Source: Ensifer sp. BR816
Lineage (GTDB): Bacteria > Pseudomonadota > Alphaproteobacteria > Rhizobiales > Rhizobiaceae
Length of the DNA: 64,000 nt
NCBI RefSeq assembly: GCF_000378985.1
Contig: NZ_KB905371.1
Coordinates: 542,380-606,379 of the forward strand
Direction: 5' to 3'
This document shows positions 1 through 9,531 of the stretch, one piece after another. Within the stretch, counting starts at the first letter, position 1. Each line of letters starts with the position of its first letter. The notes under the pieces are model-generated. The model saw nothing but the letters and a program-made list of their open reading frames with translations, searched no databases and had not been told where the DNA came from. The translations under genes and the position numbers were made by a program.

Positions 1-122
1 TCAAACATATCACCCCGCTCGGCTGGCAGCATATCAGCCTGACCGGAGATTACATCTGGACCCCGACGAACAGCCCCGACCTCAGGCCGCTGCGGCGAGA
101 AACATCGATCCTCGCCGCGTGA
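1..122 (+). pseudogene. tnpA: 3' end of a Tn3-family transposase (enters from left edge)
   Basis: The reading frame is open from the window edge and stops at 120-122. The visible tail contains the stretch PLGWQHISLTGDYIW, which matches the conserved C-terminus of Tn3-family TnpA (a large DDE transposase that drives replicative transposition). Only about 39 residues are visible, so it cannot be told whether the gene is intact to the left. No 38-bp terminal repeat was identified just downstream. The family call rests on this motif alone. Confidence 0.75.
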
Positions 123-421
123 TCACCCTATGTTCTCAAATGTCGGACAGATTCACCACTTTCGTGTCGTGACGCCGTGACGAAGTTGCGGGCGGAGGAT
201 ATCCAACGCGACTGCCTGTCTCTTCACCGGCTGCTAGCCAGCCATGAGGCCAGTTTTCTGTTGCAGCGCGGCTCGGGTTTACTATTGTCGAGTGGCCCCT
301 TGAATTCGAACGCTCGGGTGCGAAGCCTCCCTGTTGCCGTAGCAGCAGTGGAGGCTTTTCTAGCTGCCAATAGGAACATGGTCGAACAGGGAGCCGCCCT
401 CGGCAGACGGGTCGGGAATGG
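123..421. other. Gene-free stretch between transposon tail and EAL remnant
   Basis: About 300 bases in which I see no convincing gene. Open frames exist on both strands, but their translations are rich in Arg, Ser and Pro and show no domain. It is probably transposon-end or decayed DNA. Confidence 0.4.
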
Positions 422-690
422 CTACGGTGAAGTTTTGTCCAGCCATGACTGCATAAGCTCCGGTAACTGTGGAGCGGGCAGGGGACGTGCGAAGAGGTAA
501 CCTTGCGCCTCATCGAAGCCTTCGGCCTTGATAATCTCGAGCTGGTCTGCAGTCTCCACGCCTTCGACGGTTGTTGTGATTCCCAGCGTGCGTCCAATTC
601 CGGCAACCGCCCTGAGGATCGCCAGCGATTCCTTGCCGGCCGGTAGGGCGGCAAGCGAATGCAGACGATCCGATTTGACCCTCTTGCCAT
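422..690 (-). pseudogene. C-terminal fragment of an EAL-domain c-di-GMP phosphodiesterase
   Basis: The minus-strand frame encodes the last third of an EAL domain: VKSDRLHSL, then a helix around SLAILRAVAGIGRTLG, the diagnostic TTVEGVET motif, and GYLFARPLP near the end. EAL domains hydrolyse cyclic di-GMP. The N-terminal two thirds, including the EAL signature and most metal ligands, are missing. Homology stops near 690, next to the end of the flavin reductase gene, so the break looks like a recombination junction. It is not expected to be functional. Confidence 0.7.
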
Positions 691-695
691 TTTCT

Positions 696-1208
696 TCAGG
701 CCCGGATCTCGGCAAGACGCACAGCGCTGACGCCAACGCGGTGGAAGTCTCGCCCGAAATAGATGAGCCCATCAGAACCGGGCTGATATCGAACGGCCGT
801 CACTGCGCAATAGAAAACGGTGTGGGTGCCCACTTCCGAAGCAGAATCGATCTGACAATCGATAGCACAGACAGCCCCATCGAGCACCGGAGCGCCCGTT
901 TCAAGGACACTCCATTTAGCACAGGCGAGGCGTTCGCTGACCGACAGCCCCTTCGTAGCAAACTGCATCGCAACGTCACGCTGATCGGCTGATAGAACGT
1001 TGACACAGAGATTTCCATTCTTGCGAATGATTTCGTTGTTGGCGCTCGAGCGATTGATGCAGACGAGGAGCGTCGGCGGCTCGTCCGTCACCGAGCAGGC
1101 TGCGGAGACTGTACATCCTGCAAGGCCCGCGGCCCCGTTCGACGTGACGATATTAACTGCCGCAGCAAGACCTGCCATTGCGTCTCGGTACTGGGACCTA
1201 TCAACCAT
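696..1208 (-). CDS. Flavin reductase-like protein (RutF/HpaC type)
   Basis: A 170-residue protein of the FMN-binding flavin reductase family, which supplies reduced flavin to two-component monooxygenases or reduces flavin with NAD(P)H. Family features are the N-terminal YRDAMAGLAAAVNIVTS segment, the central PPTLLVCINRSSANNEIIRKNGNLCVNVLS block and a C-terminal HRVG. The ATG at 1208 is preferred over an upstream in-frame start because an AGGA lies a few bases upstream and family homology begins there. Length is normal (160-190). No partner monooxygenase is visible. The 288 bases upstream, to 1496, hold no gene and probably its promoter. Confidence 0.85.
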   Translation of the reverse strand: MVDRSQYRDAMAGLAAAVNIVTSNGAAGLAGCTVSAACSVTDEPPTLLVCINRSSANNEIIRKNGNLCVNVLSADQRDVAMQFATKGLSVSERLACAKWSVLETGAPVLDGAVCAIDCQIDSASEVGTHTVFYCAVTAVRYQPGSDGLIYFGRDFHRVGVSAVRLAEIRA

Positions 1209-1496
1209 GTGAATCCTGCATCTCACAAGTGAAATCACTTGGCAGCCGCATCGCCGCGACACTTCGCGTCCGAATGCGTTTCTTTGCTGCGCGATCCATA
1301 CCAGATGATGGTAATCTACCTACTTGATTCGGAGGCGAATATCAGAACACGTCGTGGTCACACTTGCCGGTAGCATCTTCGCCAGAAATCTTTGACTCGA
1401 ACATCCTGTGCCCGCTTCAAGTCTCGGGCCGGATATGATGCACATTCTTGATGGTTTTGGGATCTCGACAGTCAGATTCGAAGCGTAGATCTCCAT

Positions 1497-2354
1497 TCAA
1501 TCCCCAGCCCCTACATCACTTCCGACTTTAGCTCTACGCCAGCGACGTCGATCGAATGGGAACATAATGTAATCGCGCACGGTGAGCGGCTCGGGCTGGT
1601 CTCGGAGGCCAACTTCTGGCCACTCATTCTTTTTTGGCCAGTATGCCGTTAGAAAAATCGTGTCCCAGACGGTTGTAAAGAATCCATAGTTTCGGTGCCG
1701 ATGATGCGGTTCCATCGAGTGGTGAATGCGGTGGAACTTATTATCGCCAATGATGTACCGAAGCGGCCCAAGATTGATGCGGGTGCTAGAGTGTGAAAGA
1801 TGGGCCTGAAAGGTAATAAGGGTCATGGCAACAACGGGCACCACGCCAGACTCGAAGTGGATCAGCGCGAGTGGTAGTGCTACTAACGCTGCGTAAATGA
1901 TGGGCTCGGTAACGTGATGATTGCAATTCCATGCCGTCAATTCGCGGATCGAGTGGTGAGTAGCGTGCAGGCGCCAGAGGAATGGAACAGCATGCTGAGC
2001 GCGGTGCATCCAGTAGTAAAAGAAGTCGCCGGCAATCGCGACCAAGACCCCTGAAAGGACGGCCAATCCATTGTTAATGATTGCGTTGTCAGAGTGAAGC
2101 AACGTACCGAAGTCGATTGTTACGAGCGGCTTTACCCCTAACCAGTCCAAGCTTACCGCGTAGAGGTGCCAGATCAACGCACCCCATCCCAGGCGAATAA
2201 TCCAATTCCGCACGCCGCGAACATATGAGGCAAAACTGTAGCGATAAGCCGGAAAGGTTAGCTCCAGCGCGGCGCAAACGGTAGCGAAAATCACAACCAA
2301 CTCAAGCGATTTCACGAAGGACTGGATCATCTGACTAACATCGAGAACGTGCAT
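1497..2354 (-). CDS. Sterol desaturase / fatty acid hydroxylase family membrane protein
   Basis: A 285-residue integral membrane di-iron protein of the fatty acid hydroxylase superfamily. The histidine boxes are visible: WMHRAQH, LHATHHS and NKFHRIHHS, with hydrophobic segments before and between them (near residues 15-35, 85-110 and 155-180). Family members hydroxylate or desaturate lipids such as sterols, carotenoids or ornithine lipids; the substrate here cannot be read from sequence. All boxes are intact and the length is typical. The start overlaps the end of an upstream minus-strand frame by 20 bases, which may indicate coupling. Confidence 0.85.
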   Translation of the reverse strand: MHVLDVSQMIQSFVKSLELVVIFATVCAALELTFPAYRYSFASYVRGVRNWIIRLGWGALIWHLYAVSLDWLGVKPLVTIDFGTLLHSDNAIINNGLAVLSGVLVAIAGDFFYYWMHRAQHAVPFLWRLHATHHSIRELTAWNCNHHVTEPIIYAALVALPLALIHFESGVVPVVAMTLITFQAHLSHSSTRINLGPLRYIIGDNKFHRIHHSMEPHHRHRNYGFFTTVWDTIFLTAYWPKKNEWPEVGLRDQPEPLTVRDYIMFPFDRRRWRRAKVGSDVGAGD

Positions 2355-2811
2355 TTGATTGCTCCGGCGAATCGTTCAAATACGCCAACCTCAGGTCGGA
2401 GTGACTCTCATCAACGCGGTCGTCTTCGTCACGAGGGCGGGTCCAATAGTTATGAATCTCCAGCGGGCTCGACAAACTCGGGTCGGCATCCGGATCGATA
2501 TCCGCGCAGAAAGAACGAACTGCATCTAGCCACGTCTTGCAAATTTCCTTTCCACTGCGCATCCAAACGGTGATCATTCCGCCGGCACCGCGGGGACGTG
2601 CTATGGGGCATTCTCGCAGATTGGTAAAATCAATTGTTTGGATAAAACCCATCCATGGCCCAAATGGTTGAGGAGTCCAGTAGACGACGTGGCCTGCGCG
2701 AGGCGACCAACTATGCCTCAGTGTGCTGAGGCGGCGACCTCCCATGGCAGCAGAGCCTTGTAATAGCCAGCAGTGTAGCGAGCGGCTGTGCCCTGAGTGC
2801 GCGCTTCGCAA
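2335..2811 (-). CDS. Hypothetical protein, probably 5'-truncated by an IS21 end
   Basis: An open frame of up to 158 codons whose last 105 or so (from about MGFIQTIDFTNLREC) look protein-like, with balanced composition and a charged C-terminus. The first 50 residues are rich in Arg, Ser and His and run into IS21 terminal sequence near 2824, so the true gene start has probably been replaced. No domain is recognised. It overlaps the fatty-acid hydroxylase gene by 20 bases in the same direction. It could be spurious. Confidence 0.35.
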   Translation of the reverse strand: MRSAHSGHSRSLHCWLLQGSAAMGGRRLSTLRHSWSPRAGHVVYWTPQPFGPWMGFIQTIDFTNLRECPIARPRGAGGMITVWMRSGKEICKTWLDAVRSFCADIDPDADPSLSSPLEIHNYWTRPRDEDDRVDESHSDLRLAYLNDSPEQSNARSRC

Positions 2812-2823
2812 AAGCTGGACATT

Positions 2824-2868
2824 AATTCCGCTAAATCCCGGACAGCAATTTCACTAAAGTCGGGACAG
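2824..2868. repeat. Tandem terminal repeats of an IS21-family end
   Basis: Two 22-base direct repeats with 17/22 identity lie at 2824-2845 and 2847-2868. Each begins AATT, has a central CTAAA and ends GGACAG. Multiple end repeats that bind the transposase are characteristic of IS21 elements, and these lie just beyond the 3' end of the istB fragment, as expected. Confidence 0.6.
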
Positions 2869-2918
2869 TTTGACGAGGTTGGTCCTCGGCAGCCTGGTTT
2901 CGCCGTTTTCAGCACCAG

Positions 2919-3370
2919 TCAAGAGGGGTGTGCTTTTTTGCTTTCGCATGCTCTCGCCGCGGAGAGTGATGCGGTGAGCATTGTGCACGATACGGTCGAG
3001 TATGCGTCGGCGACCGTGCTGTCGGCAATAAGATCGTGCCAGCTTGCCACGGGAACCTGGGCTGTGATCAGGGTGGATTTTCTCTGATAGCTCTCCTCGA
3101 CGATTTCGAACAGGTGGAAGCGCTGCTGATCGGAGAGCGTATGTGTTCCAAAGTCATCGAGGATGAGGAACTGGACGCGAGTGAGCTTGTCGATGAGGCG
3201 GGGGAAGGAGCCGTCGAGGCGGGCAAGGGCAAGATCCTCGAACATGCGCGGCACGCGCGCATAGAGCACGGAGTGACCGAGCCTGGCCGCTTGCCTGCCG
3301 GAAGCACAGGCCAGCCATGACTTGCCGGTGCCGGTATGGCCGGTGAAACGCCGAATGGCTCTCCTGCTTA
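2919..3370 (-). pseudogene. istB: IS21-family helper ATPase IstB, N-terminally truncated
   Basis: The frame encodes the AAA+ core of IstB, the DnaC-like ATPase that assists IstA transposase. Visible are the Walker A motif GHTGTGKSW, then LYARVPRMFEDLALARLDGSF, Walker B FLILDDFG and the C-terminal SWHDLIADSTVADAY region. The first 90 or so residues are missing. Coding similarity stops near 3370-3385, where a molybdopterin enzyme remnant begins on the other strand. No istA is present. It is a dead fragment of an inserted and later deleted element. Confidence 0.8.
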
Positions 3371-3384
3371 CCCGGCGACACCGC

Positions 3385-4889
3385 GTTGATGATGGGGATT
3401 GTCCACACGCTCGTCGTCGAGGGCAAGCATGATCGTGCCTTTCTGGAACGCTATACCTCGGGCTGGCCGATCTTCGAGCGCTACCTACTCGACGAGACGG
3501 ACGGCCAGCCCGAAAATGCAGAGTGGGTGGCGGGCCTCACGGGGAGTGGCCGCTGACGAGATCGTCACGCTCGCCAGGCGCCTGCATGGCAAAGCGCGCG
3601 CTAATCGTCGTCTCGCATTCCCTGCAGCGCGCCGAGCATGGCGAGCAACTCGTCTGGATGGGCATGGTGCTTGCCGCTGCTCTTGGGCAGATCGGCTTGC
3701 CTGGCGGTGGCTATGGCTAAGCGCTTGGCGCGATCGCCTATTACGGACGCCGTTACAATGCAGTGCCGATCCCGACGCTGTCGCAGGGGCGCGGCGCAAC
3801 GGCGTGAGCGACTTCATCCCTGTCGCGCGCATCGCGGATATGCTGCTTCATCCCGGCGAGGCCTATCGCTTCAATGGTGAAACCCGGACCTATCCCGAGA
3901 TTAAGCTGGTCTATTGGGCCGGCGGCAATCCCTTCCATCATCACCAGGATCTCAACCGCCTGCGCAAGGCCTTTGCTCGCCTGGACACGCTGGTCGTACA
4001 CGAGCTCGCCTGGACGGCGACCGCGCGCCATGCTGACTTTGTCCTGCCGTGCACGATGACTCTGGAGCGCGAGGACATCGGCGCCAACTCCAACGATCCG
4101 CTTCTTGTGCCGATGCATCCTATCGCTCCCCCTTATGGCGAAGCACGCGACGACTACGCCATCTTCGCCGATCTTGCCGAGCGGCTCGACGCGCGCGAGG
4201 CCTTCACGGAGGGGCGCAGGGATTGCCGGCGCCGAGCTTTGACGAATTCCGGAAAGGCGAGGGCTGCGTCCTCCCGCAGCAACCCGACGATGGCGGATAC
4301 CTGCGGGCCTTCCGAAACGATCCGGCGGCAAATCCACTGCCGACACCAAGCGGCAAGCTGCAAATCTACTCCGAAACGATTGCGAGCTTTGAGGAAGCGG
4401 ATTGTCCGGGCCATCCCACCTGGCTCGGAGCCGTCTATGTCCCCACTGAGACCGCACCCCTATGTGCTGATCTCCAACCAGCCGCGTACGCGTCTGCACA
4501 GCCAGCTCGATTTCGGCGGGCACAGCGTCGCGTCAAAGCACCGGGGCCGGGAGGTGGCGACGATGCATCCCGGGGATGCGGCGTCGCGCGGCATCTCCGA
4601 GGGCGACATCATCCGGCTGTCCGACGAGCGCGGCGCATGCCTCGCAGCCGTCACCCTTTCGGACGGCGTCCGGCGCGGCGTCATCCAGCTTGCGACGGGA
4701 GCGTGGTATGATCCCGCCGATCCGAACGAGGAGAAGTCGCTCTGCGTTCACGGCAATCCGAATGTCTTGACCCGCGACATCGGCACCTCGGCGCTGGCCC
4801 AGGGCTGCACCGGGCAACTGACGACCGTGCAGGTGGAGCGTTTCGACGGAAACTTGCCCGAGATCCGGGCCTTTGATCCACCGGTGTGA
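3385..4889 (+). pseudogene. Decayed molybdopterin S/N-oxide reductase (BisC/TorA/DMSO reductase type)
   Basis: Pieces of a molybdopterin oxidoreductase are spread over all three frames. Starting near 3390 are VHTLVVEGKHDRAFL and then YTSGWPIFERY; further on come SHSLQRAEHGEQ, a stretch ending GGGYG cut by TAA at 3718, then LVYWAGGNPFHHHQDLNRL, LPTPSGKLQIYSET, and the molydopterin-dinucleotide-binding C-terminus with SNQPRTRLHSQLDFG and GNPNVLTRDIGTS. At least four frameshifts (near 3545, 3780, 4210 and 4430) and one nonsense codon are needed. The N-terminal half, carrying the cofactor ligand, is absent. The family reduces biotin sulfoxide, methionine sulfoxide, DMSO or TMAO; which one applied here is not decidable. 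Confidence 0.8.
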
Positions 4890-4931
4890 TCGCTGTTCCG
4901 GGCAGCCCGGCCGCGCACCCTGCTGCATTCC

Positions 4932-5762
4932 TCAGCCCGCCATATTCTGACCGGCAAACTCCGTCGTCGATCCTGCACTCTCCCTTACATGCCTGCGCAT
5001 GTAAGCCTGGGGACTGCTGCCCATTTCCGTGCGGAATGCATAAACGAATGCGGATGTCGAACCGTAACCAAGCTCCATGGCGACCTGTGTCACACCCAAA
5101 CCACCGCCGAGAAGCTCTATCGAACGGAAGAGCCGCAGCCGCCGTCGCCACGAGCGGAGACTCATGCCCAGTTCCGTGTTGAAGCGGCGAGCCAACGTCC
5201 GAGGGGAGATGTTGAGCGACTTGCCCCATTCCTCCGGGCCCCGGTCATCCGTCGGGTCCAGATAAAGCGCCTCGCACAGTGTGGTCAGCGGCGCCCTTCG
5301 CGGCCACGGCAAAGCCGACGGCAGCGGCTGGACTCGTACAAGCTGATCGAGGATGAGGGCAGTCACCCGGCCTGAATATTCATCCCTATCTTCCTGCTCC
5401 TCAAGCTCCGTTGCCTCGACGATCAAGGCTTGGAGCAATGGCGACATCATGAAGATCGTCGGGACTTTCGGCAGGTTCGCGCCGGCTTCGTCGGCGATCC
5501 AGAGACTGCGGAACACGGCGCCGAGAAGCGAACCGACCCGATGGACGACGCCGGTCGGCAACCACACGGCCTGATCCGGGGTGATCACGAAGGACTCCGC
5601 TTCCGTGTAAACCGTCAGCACGCCGGAGATGGCATAGACCAACTGGTGCCAGGTATGTGAATGCTCCGGAAAGTAATGGCGCGCGGGAATCGATTGCGCC
5701 CGTACCGTTATCGGCTGGGGAGGGCGAAGCCCGGACGGTGTGTTGATCGGATGCCAGATCAT
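4932..5762 (-). CDS. AraC-family transcriptional regulator with N-terminal cupin domain
   Basis: A 276-residue regulator. The N-terminal half (residues 20-110) is a cupin sensor with ARHYFPEHSHTWHQLVYAISG. The C-terminal 100 residues carry two AraC helix-turn-helices: ISPRTLARRFNTELGMSLRSWRRR and the family signature VAMELGYGSTSAFVYAFRTEMGSSPQAYM. It is transcribed divergently from an MFS transporter across a 166-base intergenic region. This layout resembles the E. coli nimR-nimT pair, in which the AraC protein controls its neighbouring exporter, so control of the 5.9-14.3 kb genes is a reasonable inference. The ligand is unknown. Confidence 0.88.
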   Translation of the reverse strand: MIWHPINTPSGLRPPQPITVRAQSIPARHYFPEHSHTWHQLVYAISGVLTVYTEAESFVITPDQAVWLPTGVVHRVGSLLGAVFRSLWIADEAGANLPKVPTIFMMSPLLQALIVEATELEEQEDRDEYSGRVTALILDQLVRVQPLPSALPWPRRAPLTTLCEALYLDPTDDRGPEEWGKSLNISPRTLARRFNTELGMSLRSWRRRLRLFRSIELLGGGLGVTQVAMELGYGSTSAFVYAFRTEMGSSPQAYMRRHVRESAGSTTEFAGQNMAG

Positions 5763-5928
5763 GCTTGAGCTCCATTTTGGCAGTTATTCTATATAGATTG
5801 TCGGCCCATTGAAATACAGCCAAATCAAAACGCGCTAATTTCCAATCACATCAAATGCCAAGCGCCTTTTCCGCCCGACGCGACCACAGCTCGCGCCGGA
5901 TCAGTCCTCTCATGCCTTGTGAAGCCGG
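5763..5928. promoter_or_regulatory. Divergent promoter region between AraC regulator and MFS transporter
   Basis: 166 bases between the two start codons, more AT-rich than its surroundings, with TTCTATATAG near 5790 as the best minus-strand -10-like element. AraC binding sites are expected here, but I could not define a clear pair of direct repeats by eye. Confidence 0.45.
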
Positions 5929-7155
5929 ATGTCAGAAATTACCGCAAGCAACGTGCTCGAACCCGATGCCTCGTCCTATTATGCCGCCGCACGCGGCAAC
6001 CTTGCGAGGCTGACGATTGCACAGGCTTTGGGCGGTGCGAATTCGGCAGTCGTGTACTCCACCGGGGCGATCGTCGGAAACACGCTCGCTCCTACCCCGG
6101 CACTCGCAACGATGCCGATTTCGATGTTCGTCGTGGGAATGGCGCTCTCGACATTGCCGGCGGGCGCTATCGCCCAACGATATGGTCGCCGCACAGCCTT
6201 TCTGGTTGGAACGGGGTGCGGCGTGCTCGTCGGCCTTCTGGCGGCGTTCGCGGTGGTGATTGGCTCCTTTTGGCTCTACTGCGCAGCGACGCTCTTCGGG
6301 GGCGCCTATGCCGCCGTGGTGCTTTCCTTCCGTTTCGCTGCTGCAGACTGCGTGCCGGCTGAACGACGTCCGCGCGCTCTGTCCTTCGTCATGGCCGGCG
6401 GGGTCTTCGCCGGCGTGATCGGGCCGCAGCTTGTCAACAATACGATGTATCTGTCGATGCCCTACATGTTCGCCGCCAGCTATCTTGCCCAGGCGGCGGT
6501 GGCTGCTGTCTCGGCGCTGCTGTTGATTGGTGTTCGGCTTCCGACACCCACCAGAGTGGAGGCAGCGGGCGGCCGCCCCCTTGGTGTCATCGCCCGCCAA
6601 CCACGCTTCATAACGGCCGTGATCTGCGGGGTCGTCTCATACCTGCTCATGAACTTCCTCATGACCGCGGCACCTTTGGCCATGCAGCTCTGCGGCCTGT
6701 CGCAGGAATCGTCCAACCTCGCCATTCAATGGCATGTGATCGCGATGTACGCGCCGAGCTTCTTCACGGGGCGCCTGATTACGCGCTTCGGCGCGCCCAG
6801 TCTGGTCATGACCGGTCTTGTTCTGACGGGCATTTCGGCGGCCGTCGGATTGACGGGGGTCGATGTGGCGCATTTCTGGATCACCCTCATCGTGCTCGGT
6901 GTCGGCTGGAACTTCGGGTTCCTTGGTGCGTCCGCTCTGGTGCTCGAATGCCACCGTCCCGAGGAGAAGGCGCGCGTGCAGTCGCTCAACGACTTCGCCG
7001 TATTCGGAACGATGACCCTCGGCTCGTTCCTCTCGGGGGGACTGCTGACAGCCTACGGCTGGAACGTCATCCTCGCGCTCTCCTTCATTCCCCTCGTACT
7101 GGCCCTTCTCGCGCTCGGCGGGACCTCTGTGCGCGGCGCGGCGGGGTCGCGATGA
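5929..7155 (+). CDS. Major facilitator superfamily transporter
   Basis: A 408-residue inner-membrane transporter with about 12 hydrophobic segments. The MFS loop 2-3 motif is present as GAIAQRYGRRTAFLVG (residues 78-93), and a weaker second copy appears in the C-terminal half as FTGRLITRFG. The start ATG at 5929 has a modest GAAG ahead of it. It lies divergent to the AraC regulator and 54 bases ahead of the enolase-superfamily gene. This suggests it imports the substrate of that enzyme or exports an intermediate or toxic analogue. The substrate cannot be read from sequence. Confidence 0.87.
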   Translation: MSEITASNVLEPDASSYYAAARGNLARLTIAQALGGANSAVVYSTGAIVGNTLAPTPALATMPISMFVVGMALSTLPAGAIAQRYGRRTAFLVGTGCGVLVGLLAAFAVVIGSFWLYCAATLFGGAYAAVVLSFRFAAADCVPAERRPRALSFVMAGGVFAGVIGPQLVNNTMYLSMPYMFAASYLAQAAVAAVSALLLIGVRLPTPTRVEAAGGRPLGVIARQPRFITAVICGVVSYLLMNFLMTAAPLAMQLCGLSQESSNLAIQWHVIAMYAPSFFTGRLITRFGAPSLVMTGLVLTGISAAVGLTGVDVAHFWITLIVLGVGWNFGFLGASALVLECHRPEEKARVQSLNDFAVFGTMTLGSFLSGGLLTAYGWNVILALSFIPLVLALLALGGTSVRGAAGSR

Positions 7156-7209
7156 CTGCAATCCTCGCAACTTCAACAACCGGATGAAACGCTCGCTGGA
7201 GTCGTCGCA

Positions 7210-8397
7210 ATGAAGATAACCAAAGTCGAGACGCTGGAAATCGACCTCTCCGGACAGAACGGCATCGCGCTCTGGCGTCCCATCTTCGCACGGATCCACA
7301 CCGAAGCGGGCATTACCGGGCTCGGCGAGGCTTCATTGGCGTTCGGCACGGGATCCGAGGCCGTGGGGCCAATGATCCGCAAGCTCGCCGAGCGTTTCGT
7401 GTTGGGTCATGACCCGAGCGACACCGAAACCATCTGGGAGCAAATGCTGGGCCAATCGTTCTGGGCGCAAGGCGGCGGACCGGTGATCTTCGGCGCCATG
7501 AGCGCGCTCGATGCGGCCCTCTGGGACATCAAGGGCAAGGCTGCTGGACTGCCCGTTCATCGCCTGCTTGGCGCGAAGACGCCGGAGCCGCTGCGTTGCT
7601 ATGCAAGCCAGCTGCATTTCGGTTGGGAGGCGGAGCACAGGATGCACGACGACCCCGCCGAATACCGCGAAACCGCGCAGATAGTGCGGGAGGAAGGCTA
7701 TGACTGCGTCAAGCTCTGTCCGGTCTATGTCGCTCCGGGCGGCGGACGCGCGCGCCATCGTAGCCTCCTGACACCGCAAACCCGCAAGCTGGCTCATGAC
7801 AGGATGGAGGCCATTCGCGAGGGGCTCGGTCCCGATGTCGATATCATCCTCGAATTGAATGGGCTCACCTCGACCGCGTCCGCACTGCAGATTGCTGAGA
7901 TGTTCGCCGAATTCGGTGTGCTCTTCATCGAGGAACCGACTCACTACAACAACCCCGAAGCCCATCTGAAAGTGGCGGCGCGCTCGCCGATCCCAATGGC
8001 GACCGGAGAGCGGCTCTACACACGCTGGGGCTTCTTGCCCTATCTGCAGGCGGGTGCCATCGACATGATCCAGCCTGATATCGGCCTGGTTGGCGGAATC
8101 TCCGAGGGTATGAAGATCGCGCATCTCGCGCACGCCTTCGATGTCGGGGTTCAAGCGCATGTCTGCGGCACGCCGCTTTCGACGGCGATGGCGCTTCAGT
8201 TCGAAGCGGCGATCCCGAATTTCGAAATCCACGAGCACCACACCTTCTCACTGAAAGCCTGCAATCGCGACCTGTTTGAGGAAGACCTCCAGCCGGTCGA
8301 CGGCCGGTTGGCGGTACCGACCGAGCCGGGTTTCGGGATGACGCTGAGAAAGGATGCCGAACAGCGCATGGAAATCGGAACGGTCAGTCTGAGGTAG
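7210..8397 (+). CDS. Enolase-superfamily acid-sugar dehydratase/racemase (mandelate racemase/MLE type)
   Basis: A 395-residue enzyme with the capping domain (residues 1-125) and TIM barrel of the mandelate racemase/muconate lactonizing subgroup. Putative magnesium ligands are E215 (in ILELNG, where many relatives have Asp), E241 (IEEPT) and E267 (TGERLY). Likely catalytic residues are K168 (VKLC), D290 (QPDIG) and H317 (QAHVCG). These enzymes abstract the proton alpha to a carboxylate and then usually dehydrate or racemise it. Sugar-acid dehydratases of the gluconate/mannonate/galactarate types are the closest guess, but co-location with an amino-acid importer leaves an N-acyl amino acid or amino acid substrate open. 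Confidence 0.85.
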   Translation: MKITKVETLEIDLSGQNGIALWRPIFARIHTEAGITGLGEASLAFGTGSEAVGPMIRKLAERFVLGHDPSDTETIWEQMLGQSFWAQGGGPVIFGAMSALDAALWDIKGKAAGLPVHRLLGAKTPEPLRCYASQLHFGWEAEHRMHDDPAEYRETAQIVREEGYDCVKLCPVYVAPGGGRARHRSLLTPQTRKLAHDRMEAIREGLGPDVDIILELNGLTSTASALQIAEMFAEFGVLFIEEPTHYNNPEAHLKVAARSPIPMATGERLYTRWGFLPYLQAGAIDMIQPDIGLVGGISEGMKIAHLAHAFDVGVQAHVCGTPLSTAMALQFEAAIPNFEIHEHHTFSLKACNRDLFEEDLQPVDGRLAVPTEPGFGMTLRKDAEQRMEIGTVSLR

Positions 8398-8503
8398 TCA
8401 CCAGACGCGGCCTGAAGAAGGGCAAAACGACGGGAGGAACGAAGAGAACTCGACAACAGAAATTCGAAGTCAGTTTCGGTAACAAAACCAATGGGGAACG
8501 AAA

Positions 8504-9520
8504 ATGAAGAAATCTCTATTCCTGGTAACGCTCGGCGCAGCCGCTCTTCTGTCCAGTACAGCAATGGCGGGAACGCTCGACGAGGTAAAGGCGCGCGGCA
8601 AGCTCAACTGCGGCGTCAGCTCGGGTACGGCGGGCTTTTCAGCTCCTGATGCGAAGGGCGTCTGGCAGGGCTTTGATGTGGCATTCTGCCGGGCCGTCGC
8701 TGCAGCCGTGCTCGGCGATCCGATGAAGGTCGAGTTTGTCCCGACCACCGGTCAGACCCGCTTTACCGCCCTTGCCTCCGGCGAGATCGATGTGCTGTCG
8801 CGTGCGACCACCTGGACCTTTTCGCGCGACACCGACCTGAAGCTTACCTTCGCGGGCACCAACTTCTACGATGGCCAAGCCTTCCTGGTGAAGAAGGAAC
8901 TGGGCGTGTCCTCGGCCAAGGATCTCAACGGCGCCACCGTCTGCATCCAGTCAGGCACCACCACGGAGCTCAACCTCGCGGAATATTTCCGCATCAACAA
9001 AATGAGCTATGAACCGGTACCGGTCGATTCAAGCGCCGAAGGAGAGCGGCAATACCAGGCAGGAGCTTGCGACGTTTATACCAGCGACGGCTCCAATCTC
9101 GCCTCCGTCCGCGCCAGCTTCAAGAACCCGCCGGACCACGTCATCCTGCCGGAGATCGTCTCGAAGGAGCCGCTTGGACCGATCGTGCGCCAGGGGGACG
9201 AGCAGTGGGCGGACATCGTGCACTGGACGCAGAACGCGCTGTTTGCCGCCGAGGAGCTGGGCGTGACCCAGGCCAATGTGGACCAGCTTGCAGATGGCTC
9301 GGACAATCCGGAAATCAACCGCCTTCTCGGCAAGGAAGGCGATCTCGGCAAGATGCTGGGGCTTGATGCCGAATGGGCCAGGCGTGCCGTCGCCGCCGGT
9401 GGAAACTATGGCGAGATCTTTGCTGCTAACCTCGGAGACGACACGCCGATCCGCCTGGCGCGGGGGCTTAACGCGCCGTGGACCAAGGGAGGCTTGCTGT
9501 ACTCCCAGCCGTTCCGGTGA
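8504..9520 (+). CDS. aapJ: Periplasmic general amino-acid-binding protein (AapJ-like)
   Basis: A 338-residue solute-binding protein of ABC family 3. A Sec signal peptide of about 22 residues ends in STAMA, with cleavage before Gly. The mature part starts with the family motif TLDEVKARGKLNCGV and has GVWQGFDVAFCRAVAAAV and the conserved RATTWTFSRDTDL. It captures L-amino acids in the periplasm for the permeases encoded next. It is the first gene of a complete importer operon; a 10-bp hairpin 12 bases after its stop probably protects this part of the mRNA so that the binding protein is made in excess. A general amino-acid range is known for AapJ of Rhizobium; specificity here is inferred. Confidence 0.92.
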   Translation: MKKSLFLVTLGAAALLSSTAMAGTLDEVKARGKLNCGVSSGTAGFSAPDAKGVWQGFDVAFCRAVAAAVLGDPMKVEFVPTTGQTRFTALASGEIDVLSRATTWTFSRDTDLKLTFAGTNFYDGQAFLVKKELGVSSAKDLNGATVCIQSGTTTELNLAEYFRINKMSYEPVPVDSSAEGERQYQAGACDVYTSDGSNLASVRASFKNPPDHVILPEIVSKEPLGPIVRQGDEQWADIVHWTQNALFAAEELGVTQANVDQLADGSDNPEINRLLGKEGDLGKMLGLDAEWARRAVAAGGNYGEIFAANLGDDTPIRLARGLNAPWTKGGLLYSQPFR

Positions 9521-9531
9521 GAACACTTTGA

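Noticed and set aside
136..690. A 184-codon minus-strand frame overlapping the EAL remnant
   Set aside because: Rich in Arg and Ser with no domain; the EAL similarity lies in a different frame of the same strand.
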